A DNA stretch of 64,000 nt, taken from NCBI GenBank assembly GCA_963669155.1, contig OZ022576.1, forward strand, positions 1,106,338 to 1,170,337, given 5' to 3'. Both the position numbers and the translations under genes were made by a program. Origin of the DNA: Arbacia lixula (lineage: Eukaryota > Echinodermata > Echinoidea > Arbacioida > Arbaciidae). Below the pieces are notes generated by a model. It was not told the DNA's origin. It made no database searches and was given only the letters and a program-made list of their open reading frames with translations. Positions 30,974-43,141 of the stretch are shown one piece after another (within the stretch, counting starts at the first letter, position 1; every line of letters starts with the position of its first letter).

Positions 30974-31632
30974 AAAATTTTGCACAAGGGTAAAGAATTA
31001 TGTAATCTACAAAGTTGTATAGCTAAATTTACGAAAGTCCTTTTATTTTTTTAACTAATTAATTTATGCTAATTCATGCGAGAAATCATAGATTTTGGTA
31101 TTTCTCACTAAATAAAGCCTCAGGAATAGCAATTTTTGGTACAAATGTCCTTCATAACTCCCTCATCAATTCTTGAAAGAAATGTGGTAATCATTTTTTT
31201 TATGTATTTTATTGTTTTTCAATTTTCTTACGTATTTCTTGTTTTTCGTCAAGCGTCTTTTGCTATTTGACAAAATTACAACCACATTTAATTTTACATT
31301 GCTCAAAAATATTTGAAACAATGATAACACTTATTAGAAAAGTATTTACATAAATTGGAAAAGCTCCTGATTTTATCCATAGGGTTATACACAGTCATAT
31401 AGAGAAATAGCGAAATTTCAGTGACATGTGTTCGCTAAACGTAATTTGACACCCGCACGTTAGGTCCGATCGCCACAAATTTGGTATCAAAATGTGCGGG
31501 AAGGATCAGAGAAAAAAGTCAAGAAATTTCGTTTCGAAATATTGAGGCGTAAAGAAGTACCGACAAAACTTCGACGGGGGGGGGGGCATTATGCATTATG
31601 CCCCCCCCCCCCCCCCGGAGTATTAGGGTTAA
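30974..31632 (-). mobile_element. TTAA-bordered piggyBac-type MITE, partial copy 1
   Basis: The sequence from CAAAATTTTGCACAAGGGTA (30,974) to GGAGTATTAGGGTTAA (31,632) matches, inverted, the element at 60,216-62,086. The match includes the G/C-run hairpin (31,577-31,617) and the terminal CCCTAATACTCC next to TTAA. The left end is missing or diverged. No transposase. Confidence 0.75.
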
Positions 31633-31830
31633 ACATTCTTGCTTTAACACTGATGTGTGTGACTGATGTGATGTGAAGACCATGGTTCCTGAACATGGTC
31701 ATACTCTTATAGCAAATAAGTTAGGCCTGTTATGGACCCGGACGGGGAGGGGCTCAAGAACGTTGAGCCTGCTCCAAATTTACTGGTCGCTATCCCATTT
31801 TTCAATTAGACTGACAACGTACTTTAAAAC

Positions 31831-31835
<5 letters not shown>

Positions 31836-31866
<31 letters not shown>
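31836..31866. repeat. (TA)n microsatellite
   Basis: About 15 TA units directly left of the ribozyme-bearing segment. Confidence 0.9.
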
Positions 31867-31868
<2 letters not shown>

Positions 31869-31887
31869 TAAATATAGGTAGAACTTA

Positions 31888-31961
31888 CTACATAAAGTTG
31901 TACAGAACTGTTTCGTGAGGACCCAGTTTACAGGTCTTCACTCCTCAGAAACTGTATGTAG
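31888..31961 (-). ncRNA. Type I hammerhead ribozyme
   Basis: On the minus strand: CUACAUACAGUUU, core CUGAGGA, stem II GUGAAGACC/GGUCCUCAC (8 of 9 pairs, loop about 9 nt), core GAAA, stem III ACAG/CUGU, then A at the cleavage position and CAACUUUAUGUAG. Helix I pairs 11 of 13 positions between the 5' and 3' strands. All core nucleotides of the CUGANGA/GAAA consensus are present, with A at position 17 (allowed, less common than C). Cleavage would fall after that A. Such ribozymes are known in Penelope-like elements and small circular-RNA retroelements (retrozymes) of animals. No ORF accompanies this one. It lies in the putative transporter intron, antisense. Confidence 0.75.
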
Positions 31962-31999
31962 ACTGAGTCAATCTCGGTTATTCATTAAAGTGATCGTTT

Positions 32000-32052
32000 G
32001 TATATATATATATATATATAAAATTATATATATATATATATATATATTATGC
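32000..32052. repeat. (TA)n microsatellite, right side
   Basis: Two TA runs separated by AAATTA. With 31,836-31,866 it brackets a unit of about 135 bp holding the hammerhead. Confidence 0.9.
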
Positions 32053-34612
32053 ACTTCTCTCCTGTGGGGGTAATTTTGCTTGCTGTCTGATGAGAAATTG
32101 ACACCAATGGACTACGGACGGGATCATGGAGTGATGAACGTACTGACAACGGTTCATAGAGAAAATACAATCGTATTTTAGAATTTATTTCGTCAAGTTA
32201 CACGCTTTTTTCCAACCACAGTCCGATTTTTTGAGGATGGGGTAGGATTTTGGTGTGATCCACGATTTAATCATGCAATGCATATGTCAAGTTACAGAGC
32301 AACGACCTTGTATATCATTGTCAATCCTGTAATTTAGCCAGCCTAGCTTTGGGCAAGCTATATTACAGCAAGAATAGTGTTATTCCAACAAGGAGTCATT
32401 TAATCATCAGGATGTGATGAGATTCGCTTAATCCTGTATTTTAATTACTTGCCATTGGAAGACTAAAGACTTCCATTAGGCCATAACAAGATGGAGGCTG
32501 TCCAGTGCGTAGCAAACGTGCCAGTGGTTTCTTCCCCGATTCTGGGGTCACGTTGTGTATCAAGCATGTATATGTCGCAAAGCAGAAAACCGTGACCAGG
32601 AATCAAAACCTGAATTTATAATGGATTAAATTTATTCATGTTGAACTTCAGAGAAATATCATATGATTTGCACAGAAGTATGGCACACGTCAACTTAACA
32701 CGATCCTTGGTACAATATATTCATACGATATGACGTACGGCTGAGATTACTGCACTGTTGCCTCTTGTCTCATAATTAGAAAAACTAAATATTGAACTTG
32801 TGGGCAGGTGCGGCTCCAGCTTTTTTTTTTTTTTTTTTTTTTGGGGGGGGGGGGAGGGGGGGGGGGGTCAAAAATGGCAAGGTCAGTGACGAGCTAGGTG
32901 TGGAAGTTAACCCGGAGTCGCTAAGGGAAGGGCGGGGAGATGTAGTCGTGGGATTTTTCTTATTAGTTAAGCTTTTTTTAATATCCCAAGGGGAGGGGGG
33001 GGGGGGGGGAGGGGGTTAACCCTAACATGTCGTTTCATACGCAAATGGAGACGCGTGGTGTAATTCTCACCCATAATGGAAATAGGAATTGGAATTGTTC
33101 TTCAATAAAGCCATTCCATACAGTTGGTGATTATACACATGTTATTTGATATATTGAATAATTACATGAGAGTTTATTATCTTTGGAATAATGGAAACGT
33201 CAATGAATAATGATATGCATTGTTCGCATCAAATATGAAAAACATTATTTCTGCATCATTTAAAAACAATGCAAATGTGATTTATATTTACTTATAGACA
33301 ATAGACGCTATATATACACGATGAGAACGTAATGCATCATTACTTAAAATTGATGAAATTAAACGATTTATACTAATTTACATCTTACCCAGGGACCAAT
33401 TAGATTACAAAAATTATCAGACGTAACAGATGTTGGCTGTTGTGAAAGGGTATTGGATATTATTGTTTGCGGGAGACGAGCCTGCATATTTTACGTGGAC
33501 CACGAACCCTTCCGATATGCTGCTAGAAAGAAATGGCCCCCCAAGAAAATTGAGTATTTACCAATGTTATACAGAACATTTTAATGGAATTAGTTCTTCA
33601 ATCAGATAAGTTAGCATATTAAAGTGAATATCTTTCCTATAAGATGGCACCACGTTTGTTTGGCATTATAATGATTTACATAACAATTTGGGACGACAAA
33701 TGTGATTTTAAAACAGCCCCCCCCCCCCATTTTCATTTCATGTTAATACAAATTTCTATATACTTGAAAGCGTATATTTTGACATGAACTGAAACTTTTA
33801 GAAAACTGTTTAAGGAGCTGTCGAATTTCTTTTGCACAAAATGAAAGTGCTCATCTTGATACACAGTTCTTCAAAGTTAATTACTTAATGTTAGCAAGAG
33901 CCGCATTTTGTATATATATGTTCCCGTATTAACACTCTAACACCTAAAGCACATACCAATTCGACTCCGTTTACAAACTGCTTGAGTTCGTTCTGCAACA
34001 CCTCAAAGAACGTAGTGAGAAGTAGTTGGTGTGACTGGGGTGTTAACGTGTTAAAATTAAAATAACCAACGATGGGAGCCTGCATATCATGAGACGTACA
34101 AGGTCTGCTGCTAGTGCTATTTCATCCCTCCATTTTTAGTGTCTAGTGGCTGGTACAAAAACGATTATATCAACTAACTTTTACATCAAAATGATATCGA
34201 TACCGCACTAATCCTTTGTCTATCGGTAACACGAATTTTGTTCCAGTTGTTAAAGCCCCAAATCATCACCAGCACTCGTCAGCAATTTGCGCCAACATAC
34301 AATCAAAATACATTGTAAATGTGAACTACATTGTATCCTGGCCTACACGTGCATCTTATACGCGCGGTATGCCGTATTCGATTCGTACTATCGGCGTATT
34401 TCAGCCAAACTTAACGCGACACGACGCGACATTACCCGAGTGTTAAGCAAATCCCAACTGTTTATGTCAAACTTTGTCCAAAAGTAAACAAACAAAATCT
34501 CATTAAATATTCCAAGGATTATTACAAGAATAATCATTGATTGAATGTCATGAAACCTGTTTCTAAAATTTTAATTTCAAAATACATTTAGTAGTAACAG
34601 AAACAACAACTA
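32053..34612. other. Non-coding, homopolymer-rich
   Basis: Contains T/G tracts at 32,820-32,868, a G tract at 32,994-33,015 and a C tract at 33,715-33,728. No exon or element end recognised. Confidence 0.5.
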
Positions 34613-35053
34613 CTTTAAGGGCCACCTGAACAAGATTACCACCTCTCTGACGAAGACATCGCCGCAACTGCCGCGACTTATCAGTCTCGGTAGTCACGGC
34701 GACTCATGAGACCGGAAATTAGCTCGCCCTCTCACTTTAGTAGACGATATCGCCGCGACTTTCTCCTTTCTTTATTTACCTAGATCTACAAATCAGTCTA
34801 TCATATGTTTTTCCTTCTTCAGACTCTTCGTTCTTAAGCAAGCTCAGAGACGTCTCCCCGGTGACGGGCAATTTTAGGCTCGACGATGCCGTGAAGACGT
34901 TGCGGGGACAACTCAGAAACCTGCTGGAAACTGGAAACAGTATCTTAAAATGTTTTAACTGCGACGTCACCGCGACGTCGCCACGAGTAAGCGGAAACTG
35001 AGTTCCCAGCAAATCGCCAACCAGTCTCCAGGGCTGTGAGATTGGCTCTTAAA
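34613..35053. repeat. Possible DNA-transposon remnant with 11-bp inverted ends
   Basis: TTTAAGGGCCA at the left is matched by TGGCTCTTAAAC at the right (10 of 11 complementary). The interior is rich in GCGAC/GTCGC motifs unlike its surroundings. Weak call. Confidence 0.35.
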
Positions 35054-35294
35054 CGAACACCTGTTTACATAAACTTGAATTTAAAGTGATTACATCAATG
35101 AATTACAAAGAAAATTGATTTATTGGTGAGTGAATAATTTTGTCATTGTATGTATGAGTTTGTGCAGTCATTTTTGCGTTGCAGAGGCAGATGATCAGGC
35201 GAGCAATGCTGATAACGAGAGGACGGAGTTAAAACATTTTTCCGATTAAGTTATCCAGTTTACTTCATCGTTTCATTTTCGCCTGTTTCTTTAG

Positions 35295-35500
35295 ATCCCC
35301 GCTAAAGCTAGCCTCGGGAAAGTCTAAAAAGCCCTTGTTCCGCAAATCGACCTCGGATGAGCCTGAGATTCCTATGGCGTGTGTTCAAAACACATACGAG
35401 TCTACTGCCCTGTCATCTTGTGGAGATGGAAGTTGTCGTGGAAACAAAAAACGGGCAGCTGCACAAAGACACGATGGTTCCCCTTCAGCCCCAGACGGAG
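35295..35500 (+). CDS. SLC16-like exon: cytoplasmic N-terminus
   Basis: Acceptor TTTCTTTAG/A, donor GGAG/GTAAGG. Ser/Lys-rich N-terminal tail ending SAPDGG; the last Gly codon is split with the next exon. An alternative start is ATG at 35,374. Confidence 0.75.
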
Positions 35501-38500
35501 GTAAGGGAACTACACAAAATGCACACTAGGCAAGCTTATTGTATGCCTCGTCTTCACATTTCTCTATTCTCCATATTTCGCTTCCATAAAGCAAAATAGG
35601 TAGAACAAGCTGATCATATAGGCGCATCAAATGCAAAAAGGCGCGGTGATAAACATTGATGTGCAATGTCACCATCAGTTTCAGGACGTCACACTATCAG
35701 CTCCAAGGTGTTAATCATGGTGTTTATGTATGCAAAATACATGAAAGGACGTTTATTACTGACTGCCTCTGAGAAAGGCTCTGGCTCATTAATATTGGTT
35801 AAAATCTTCCTAAAATAATATTCGGAATACCAAAGATAATATATCTTAAGAACATTTTATCTGAGGGGAGATAAAAATGTATGAATTTTCGGAATGCCTC
35901 CCCCACCCCCCGATCATCATTATTATCTATGCCTATGTCCTGACAGGCTATGGCTGGTTCATCATACTGGCGGCACACAGCACCCTGGTGTTTCGAGAAG
36001 GCATCGCCAAGTGCCTTGGCATCTTCCTACCGACCCTTCGCAGCTACTTCCAAGTGTCGACGGCTCTGATTGGCTGGGTCAGCTCCCTTTGTGTGACGTC
36101 AGCAGATTTTGCAGGTTGTTGTCCCATTTTTTATATCTTTCTTTTTATTTCTTAAGGCGGATTCAGACCGGATCCGACATCTGACACTCCGACACGGCAT
36201 ACGACTTGGATCCGACAAAATAAAAATCGGGACAGTGCAAATCAAGTGTGTCCATTCACACAGATGCAACACGACAAAAAAGGCCGTGTCGTACATATTT
36301 TGTCGTATAAAAAAAATCGGATCATGTAGCGATTTTTCATGCCATGCACGACAATCGGACATTTAGCCGGAGACCAATCACAACGGCAGATTCCTATGAC
36401 GTCACTTCATAAATTTGGCTTGTCAAATGACTTTTGCTTCGTGGAAAACCCCTGTGATGGCCCCATTTCAGTCCCATGTACTAAATGTATGTTGGACAAT
36501 GTTTACTTACTAAAAGATTGATACATCATCAGTGATACATTGTTACATATCATTTTCAGTCTTGCTGAAGCATTGAATGTAAAGAAAGGTGGGCAGAACG
36601 TGATTCCTTATATGTGGTTAGTTATTCAATATCTATTGTTAAACAAAAGTTGTCAATGTTGAGCCCTGTTTAAGTAGCTCAAGTACTGAAATCATATTTT
36701 GTCTTCAGTCTGTGTGTGTCTTTCTGTTTGCACATAATTTATAACTTCTGTCACAATTGGTTGTCTTCTTCCGCAGATTGTCTGTTGTTCAGTCATGCTT
36801 GCAAAGATCCAATTAAAAATGGCATAGAAAATATGCTGGGAGGATCGCTCTACCAATATATAATTATACACACGTATAAATGATTAAGTGCTCGTACTTC
36901 AAACAAGTCAACTTTAAAGGGTTACTAAATTAGAAAAATAAATTCCCACTAATCTATGTAAAATTATCCACTAAAAACGAATTACAGAAAAATACAGTAT
37001 ACATTACATACATTACATACATTCTTTCTTCCTTAACATAGCTGGAACATTTCTGAAATGGCAACGATTATTCCCAAATAACAGATTGTTAGATAATATT
37101 GTGTGGAGACATGTGATACTATTGTGAACAGGGAATAACATGTCTGGAGGATGTTTTGGAGGCTGAGCTTAGCAGTGTTGGGAAAAATATAACATAAATT
37201 TTTCAAAATATATGCTACATCATATTGAAGAGTAACTATTAGTGAATTTGAAATGTGCGTACTAATATGCATCAACAGATGTCAACACACGTGTTTTATT
37301 ACTTAGATCCCCGTCATCGTGTTCTACGTATTTATATAGGCCAATTACATATCTATCGCAAACAACCGTACAAATAAGTTAGTTCTGATGAAGATCCTCT
37401 CCATATGTTTAAAATATAAATGCAGGCCTATCATATTCAGCGGGAAAGTAAACAAACGTACTTAACTTTGCAAGTCCCACTCGTGTTCACTTAATTTTTT
37501 GTCATACATAACATTTACCCGAAAGTGCCCGAGCTAAAAAGCGAGCAAACGGTTATGTATACAGATATGAGCAAATGCTCTTGTGCTTAATAAGCCACTT
37601 CGCAATTGCAATATACGCATGAGCAGATTATTGCGGGTACAAAATGACCTTAGGTCAATTTCACTACCCACATAGGTTGCGTTCATGCAACCATCGCCAG
37701 AATAACGTTTTTAATCATGGTTCAAAACGTGAACCATTGTTGTGTTCAAGCGACCTTTTTCGAACGTGATTCTGCAGAAACGCGTTTCCAACACCCCCCT
37801 TTTTTACATTTCATGTTTGCGTTTTGAATCACGTTTATAGTCAATTTCGAATTCTGCAGAAAAACGCTTTGAATCCTGAATCTAATCATGATTGTAGGGC
37901 AAAATAGTGTCGCATGAAGGCAACCTCTGAGTAAAATGGGAATTCGTAAGATAGACGACCACATTTCAATTTATTGTAAGATCTCACCATACCCCTCAAT
38001 TTATTGTCTCCCACGCATGCTTTCTCTCTTTCCCTCTCTCCCCATAAACAGTCTTCAGGCAATTATAGCCAACGACAAAACGACCACCTACCCTGCGGGG
38101 CTAACAGCCATCCGCATGTATGACTTCAGAGCTCTCTTGAAAAGCAGGCACTCTGGGTTTGAATGGGACCACCGTAGTCATGTAACAAATAAATCGAACA
38201 AATAAATCAATAGTAAATGACATCTGTATTAGGCCTGGTAGTATATAATAATGATGACCTAAATAATGATATTGATAACCTTACCGATACCAACCATCAT
38301 GTAATTTGGCCCAGGTCTGCTGAGCGGTCCGCTCTGCAAGAAGTTCGGTTGCCGACCGGTCGCTGTGGTCGGTGGAGTGTTCGGTGGAACGGGCCTCATC
38401 CTAGCTTCACGCAGTAGGGACATGGCTCAACTGGGCATATGCTTAGCCCTGTCAGGTAGGGCAATGAATCGACATGGTGGACGCGTGTATGTGTGTGTGC

Positions 38501-41000
38501 TTATGCCAGTGTGTTTGAGAGAGAGAGAGAGAGAGAGAGATAGGGAGGGAGAGGGAGTGAGAGAGAGAATAAGAACGGGTGGGTGTTTGAGAGAGAGAGA
38601 GTTATAGAGAAGAAAATGGAGAAAGAGAGAAGTGGTAGAAAGAAAGACCGAGATTGAGATGGGGCGGAGACGATGGGGGTGGAAGTTTATTGTTTATGTT
38701 TATTTTTATTGTTTATGTACATGATTAATTGAACGTGCGAGTGGGGTGCATCATTTGCAAACACCATATCATATAAGAAGGTATAGAAAAGGTATCATAT
38801 GGGCTACTTCCAAATGATTGTATATTTTAATGTAATTACAGAACTTGCTAGGGTTGTCGTGGTTATTACTTTAGCATATATCTGGCGAGAACAATGCAAG
38901 CATTACATAAATGTACTCCTTGTGATGAAAATGGAGACATATTATGACTCCTTATGTTTTGCAGTTTGTCGATTAGGAAACGTGTCGTTCTTTTGTATGC
39001 AGGATTCGGCCTCGGGCTGTCTCTGACACCTAGCCTTACTATGGTCGCCACCTACTTCGACAAGCGTTACACCTTGGCTAACGGGTTGTCGTATGCTGGG
39101 GCAGGGGTTGGTATCCTTGTTCTTGCCCCCGTATCTGAGGTTCTGGTTGAGCATTATACCTGGCGAGGGGGGCTCTTGGTGATAGGAGCTCTTTGCTGGC
39201 ACGTCGTGGCCTGTGGCGTCCTCTTACGACCATTGGAAGAGGGTTCAAGGCAAAGATGCCACGTTTCCATCACTTCTAAAGACGTTGAAAGCGCTGCCGC
39301 GCCATGCTCAACGGAAACGACACATCTGCGACAAAAGGAATGTATCAAGAAACGCACGGGAATAAAACGGGCCAAATTAGGTAAACTCTCTGATGAAGTG
39401 CCACTGATCGAAAAGGACACTTCAAGCGAACCTGTTTTTGGTAGTATAAACGTAGAGACAAGTGACATGGTAAGCGATTGCGACATTTCTTCTCATGGAC
39501 CACTTAACAAATGTGCTAATGGTGAACTCAAAAACTATGCTGATACTACGCTGACCCGTGATGCCAGAAGTGGAAGTGCTTCGGAACTGCTTGGGTTATC
39601 TCTCTTCAAGAATGTATATTTCATAATCATAGCAATGGTGCAATTTACTGGACGCTTCACGTATATGGGTTGGCTCATCTATCTAATTCCTCATGCAGTG
39701 GAGAAAGGGGTTTCGCCTGTACATGCTACCTTCATTGCTTCGGCCGCTGGCGTGTCGAACATTATCGGGAGAGCTGGGCACGGGCCACTGGTTGACCGCG
39801 GAATCTTGACAGCCGCCCAGATACTGACTATTTCTTCCATTGTTGCGTGCTTCCCTATGCTGCTGGATCCGATTTTTCACTCGATGGGTGCGCTGACGGC
39901 TGGGTCCTTGGTCTATGGATTAGCGGTGGGTGTGTTTTCTCCCGTTGCTGTGGCGGAGACCAAAAACGCCGTCGGGATTGACCGCTTCCCAAACGCCATC
40001 GGCTGGTCTTACGGATTTGCAGGCTTTGGAAGGATGTCCGCAGGATTCATATCAGGTGAGCTACGAACGGTTCTCAAGTTCTCCTTCTTAATGATCCATC
40101 TGTATTTGCCAAATAGGGGAGGTCACTAGGGAATCTGTTTAGTTGACACTCATTTTATTGAACGAATTATTTTCGGGAATTACGTCAGATAATACAAAGA
40201 CAAAAAAGTTCTCTTAGAATGAGTACCGGGTAAATCGACGGGTAAATGTGGGACTAAAACCTACAACCTATTTCTACCGGAAGCATCATGCTTATTGATG
40301 AAACCGAGATGACAGTTGCTAATGGATTGGGTGGTTTGATGCACAATGGTCATTGCTGTGTTCTGAATTAACTATGTTATGCTCTAAAATGTGTCCATAT
40401 GTAAAAAATGTCATTCAATAAACCTAGGATAATTACAAGAATAATGATTAATGAAATGTCACGAAATTGACATCCCTTGACTTTAAGGTGTATCATTTAC
40501 AGATTGGTTTGAGTTTAAAAATGTTTAAAATCATTCTCCTAAATTGTCTTTACCTAATTTTTTTAGCACCTAATAGTAGTCAACTTGATTTGCTTTGCAG
40601 AATTTGTTGTGTGGACATTAACTTCATTTGAACCCAAATAAGATTTGTAGTCTTTCTTAATTTTGATTGTTTTCTCATTCATATTCTTCTTTCCTACTTA
40701 GTATTCCAGTCCATATTTCCCACCCTTCATCCGGCATTCTCTGTATTCGTATCCATGATTCTTGTTACCACTTGTCATCTCTTAAATCTCGATCCCGTTG
40801 CTTAGTTACTTTTGTCAATTTTTTCCAACCCTTATGTACTACCTCTTTCAATTTAATATATGACAGGATTGCTGTTCGATTACTTCGGCACGTATGACGC
40901 CACGTTCATCTTGCTCGGCCTCATGCAAGCACTGGCCTCGCTTCTCATGATCATATACCTCTGCTTAAGGAGAAAACAGGATGCCACTCGATCTGGATGA
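35295..41000 (+). CDS. Monocarboxylate-transporter-like protein (SLC16 family, MFS)
   Basis: Five exons (35,295-35,500; 35,947-36,114; 38,315-38,455; 39,003-40,055; 40,867-41,000) all join in phase 1 at GT-AG introns. The product is a 12-helix major facilitator of the proton-linked monocarboxylate transporter group, which carries lactate, pyruvate or related acids across the plasma membrane. PDGGYGW before helix 1, YFDKRYTLANGLSYAGAGVG around helices 4-5, WRGGLL, and a long variable central loop after helix 6 are family signatures. If the exon at 27,543 is used the start is there; otherwise an in-frame ATG at 35,374 gives about 535 residues, close to family length. Substrate cannot be told from sequence. 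The C-terminus is short (RRKQDATRSG). Flanking introns hold MITEs only. Confidence 0.88.
35947..36114 (+). CDS. SLC16-like exon: transmembrane helices 1-2
   Basis: Acceptor CCTGACAG, donor GCAG/GTTG. Encodes YGWFIILAAHSTLVF (helix 1), GIFLPTLRSYFQVS, and IGWVSSLCV (start of helix 2). Confidence 0.85.
36115..37611. other. SLC16-like intron sequence
   Basis: Near 36,157-36,370 there are repeated CGGATCCGACA/GTCGTAT-type motifs that look like a decayed MITE without clear ends. Nothing else recognised. Confidence 0.4.
37612..37668 (-). repeat. Dispersed repeat fragment, second copy
   Basis: Inverted match to 25,919-25,968 (AGATTATTGCGGGTA...GACCTTAGGTCAATTTCAC). Confidence 0.6.
37674..37925. 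repeat. MITE-like element in SLC16-like intron
   Basis: Ends AGGTTGCGTTCATGC and GCATGAAGGCAACCT are inverted copies (13 of 15). The interior carries further inverted motifs such as ATCACGTTT/AACGTGATT. Non-coding. Confidence 0.6.
38315..38455 (+). CDS. SLC16-like exon: helices 2-3
   Basis: Acceptor TTGGCCCAG, donor TCAG/GTAGGG. Encodes LLSGPLCKKFGCRPVAVVGG, the family's conserved helix 2-3 turn, then FGGTGLILAS. Confidence 0.85.
38517..38605. repeat. (GA)n-rich microsatellite
   Basis: Runs of GAGAGA interrupted by TAGGGAGGGAGAGGG, just downstream of an exon donor. Confidence 0.85.
39003..40055 (+). CDS. SLC16-like exon: helices 4-11 and the central loop
   Basis: The large internal exon of 1053 bases, acceptor TATGCAG, donor TCAG/GTGAGC. 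It covers GFGLGLSLTPSLTMVATYF (helix 4) and VLVEHYTWRGGLLVIGALCW (helices 5-6). A loop of about 120 residues rich in Ser, Thr, Lys and Glu follows, then LFKNVYFIIIAMVQF (helix 7) through FPNAIGWSYGFAGFGRMSAG (helices 10-11). Confidence 0.9.
40867..41000 (+). CDS. SLC16-like terminal exon: helix 12 and C-terminus
   Basis: Acceptor ATATGACAG. Encodes GLLFDYFGTYDATFILLG and LASLLMIIYLCLRRK, then stops at TGA 40,998-41,000. Confidence 0.88.
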
Positions 41001-41636
41001 CAACAGGAATACACGTTTAGCAAACTATGAAATATTGCATCAATTGTGATTTTCTTCACTTAATTTTCCTCCACAAACGATTTACGGTCACTCTCGTGAT
41101 TCCCCAAAATTCTCTGGCTTAATACTCCTCATTAAACCACTGAGCTATGGAGACTCTTGTGTTTTCGGCGATCATGATGCAATGGACCGACAGACTTCTT
41201 TTTACCAGCCAGCTGCTCTGTATGCTCTATTGAAGCATCTTTGAACTGGTAGTACACACCATTCCCATAGGGCAGAATGGAGTCTGGCAGGGAAGGAGTT
41301 AAAAGTTATTTGATCCATCTGCATTTTTTTCTTGACATGTCACGTGAGCACGTGGGATTATCGTTAAAGACTCACCTCTTACGTCAAGTACTTTTCAATG
41401 TATGCAGGAACCGAACTCACAATAAACTCCTATTTCATATCATTTCATGTATTTTTTTTATATGATTTCAAATGAATATCGTAAACAGATTTGAAATGCG
41501 TACGGAACAGTTGAAAGTATTGCTTAAAAATACTGTAAAAGTAATACTGTAATGACATACATGTATGTGAGTGATTATTTATTTAAGAGTATGGATAGTT
41601 GGGTGGTAGGTCGACAGGAATAGTATTTTTGGATAC
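41001..41636. other. 3' flank of the SLC16-like gene
   Basis: Presumably the 3' UTR at the left; AATAAA occurs within CACAATAAACTCC near 41,420. No other gene seen. Confidence 0.4.
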
Positions 41637-42825
41637 ATGTATTAGAAAGGCTTTCCACTTTGTAAACCATAATTTATTACTTCATACACTATTCGACGTT
41701 CGTGATAATGCATTGGTGTGGTTTAAATCTTATTTAACTGGTCGAACACAATAATACAAGATCTGAGGTGCAGATACTTCTAACAAAACAAAAGCTTACT
41801 AGTTCCAAAAGCAAGAGCAGAGAGTGGTAGGAAGACTTTTTCTTTGGAGGCTGCAGCTCTTTGGAACGCGCTTCCAAACCAAGAAAAGAATGCCCAATCA
41901 AAGAACGCATTCTGCTCTCACTACCTGAAATTTTGTGAAAAATAATTGTTTAACATGTGCCGGTCTTCATGTTAATGCCAGACCCCGTCAGATCAATTAT
42001 CTTTCATAAGTACATTTCGTATGACTTGTTTTTATGATCACCTCTAGTTTCGATGATATTAAATCAGAATATCCGTAGGATAATCACTAAAATTGATGTT
42101 TGGTTACATTTTGAGGGGAGAATTATTGTGATCAAACTGTCATAATCAAGCTATATGTTTACAGTCTTTATCATGTGTCATGTTTCTGTGTTCCTTATTT
42201 GTGTTGTAATACAAGTATACAGCACATGTTATTGATGCTCGATTAGATTTTTCTGGGAGAATGTTTCACATAAGTGATGAAACTAATGATGAAGCTGTAT
42301 GTTTACATTCTTTATCATAATTCATGTTTCTGTACTTTTTATTTTTGGTGAAATAGAGGACATAGTTTACTTACTTTTAAAAAATATGTTTTCTCATGAT
42401 TACATTTGTTGTGATTTAATTGAAATATAACTTGGTGTTAAATATATGTCATCTGCTATTTATATTTGGCAGGTGTACATGACATAATATTAACTTTTAT
42501 TAAGGGGTAATGTTCTTTCGAAAGAAGGCTATCATTTGCGAGGCATAACAATTCAGTATCAATCACATAATATTTAGTCACCAATTTATGAGGTTTCGCT
42601 TGTTTGATGCATGTAGAAGCATCGGTCCACCTCCTTTTGTTCCACATCAGTTGATCTATGTTGTATTTTGGCATATGGCATTTGTTTGTGTAATCTATGT
42701 TAATGTTATTATGGTGCATGTATCATTGTGTTATTTGTACACAGAGCCTCCAGGGAGAACAGTGCCAAGCTAAGTGATGGGGCTACCCTGTTTAAAAAAA
42801 GACTTAATAAATGAAAAAAAAAATA
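41637..42825 (+). mobile_element. CR1-like LINE 3' fragment
   Basis: 41,640-41,753 encodes KAFHFVNHNLLLHTLF and ALVWFKSYLTGRTQ, the RT motif A region. 41,795-41,944 encodes SLEAAALWNALPNQEK and a stop, the C-terminal LINE signature. The 3' end GGGAGAACAGTG...GGGGCTACCCTGTTTAAA with an A-rich tail (42,785-42,825) resembles the tails at 13.6 and 57.4 kb. Internal deletion between the pieces; dead. Confidence 0.7.
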
Positions 42826-42838
42826 TGCGAGAAGCTTC

Positions 42839-42861
42839 CACCCCCCCCCCCCCCCCCCCCA
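42839..42861. repeat. C homopolymer tract
   Basis: About 20 C residues after the LINE tail; length is unreliable in such tracts. Confidence 0.8.
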
Positions 42862-43141
42862 ACGCACATCGGATAAGACAACATTTTGTGTATAATAACG
42901 TTCTTTCCTGTCGCCATGTTCATAATAAGCAAGTATTGCACAAAACAGACTGTTCCAGAAAAATACATATGATACATAAACCCACCACCACATAATTCTA
43001 AACATTTAATTTCGTCGAGGACTGGGTCTACGGGTATCATGTTTATGTGTTTCAATGCTCTGACTACTTTTTCTCAGAACTGACAAAAACTGTCTTGTTA
43101 TTTTGTGTCCTGACTTTGATTTAACCATCTTGGGTCCATAC

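Noticed and set aside
32080-32110. CTGATGAGAAA as a second hammerhead
   Set aside because: The two core parts touch with no stem II, and no helix I partner exists.
35335-35599. Overlapping frame at 35,357-35,599 as the transporter start
   Set aside because: It is in the wrong phase for the PDGG junction and ignores the GTAAGG donor at 35,501.
36160-36370. MITE with CGGATCCGACA repeats
   Set aside because: Suggestive motifs, but no matching ends or target duplication could be placed, so it is mentioned only inside the intron entry.
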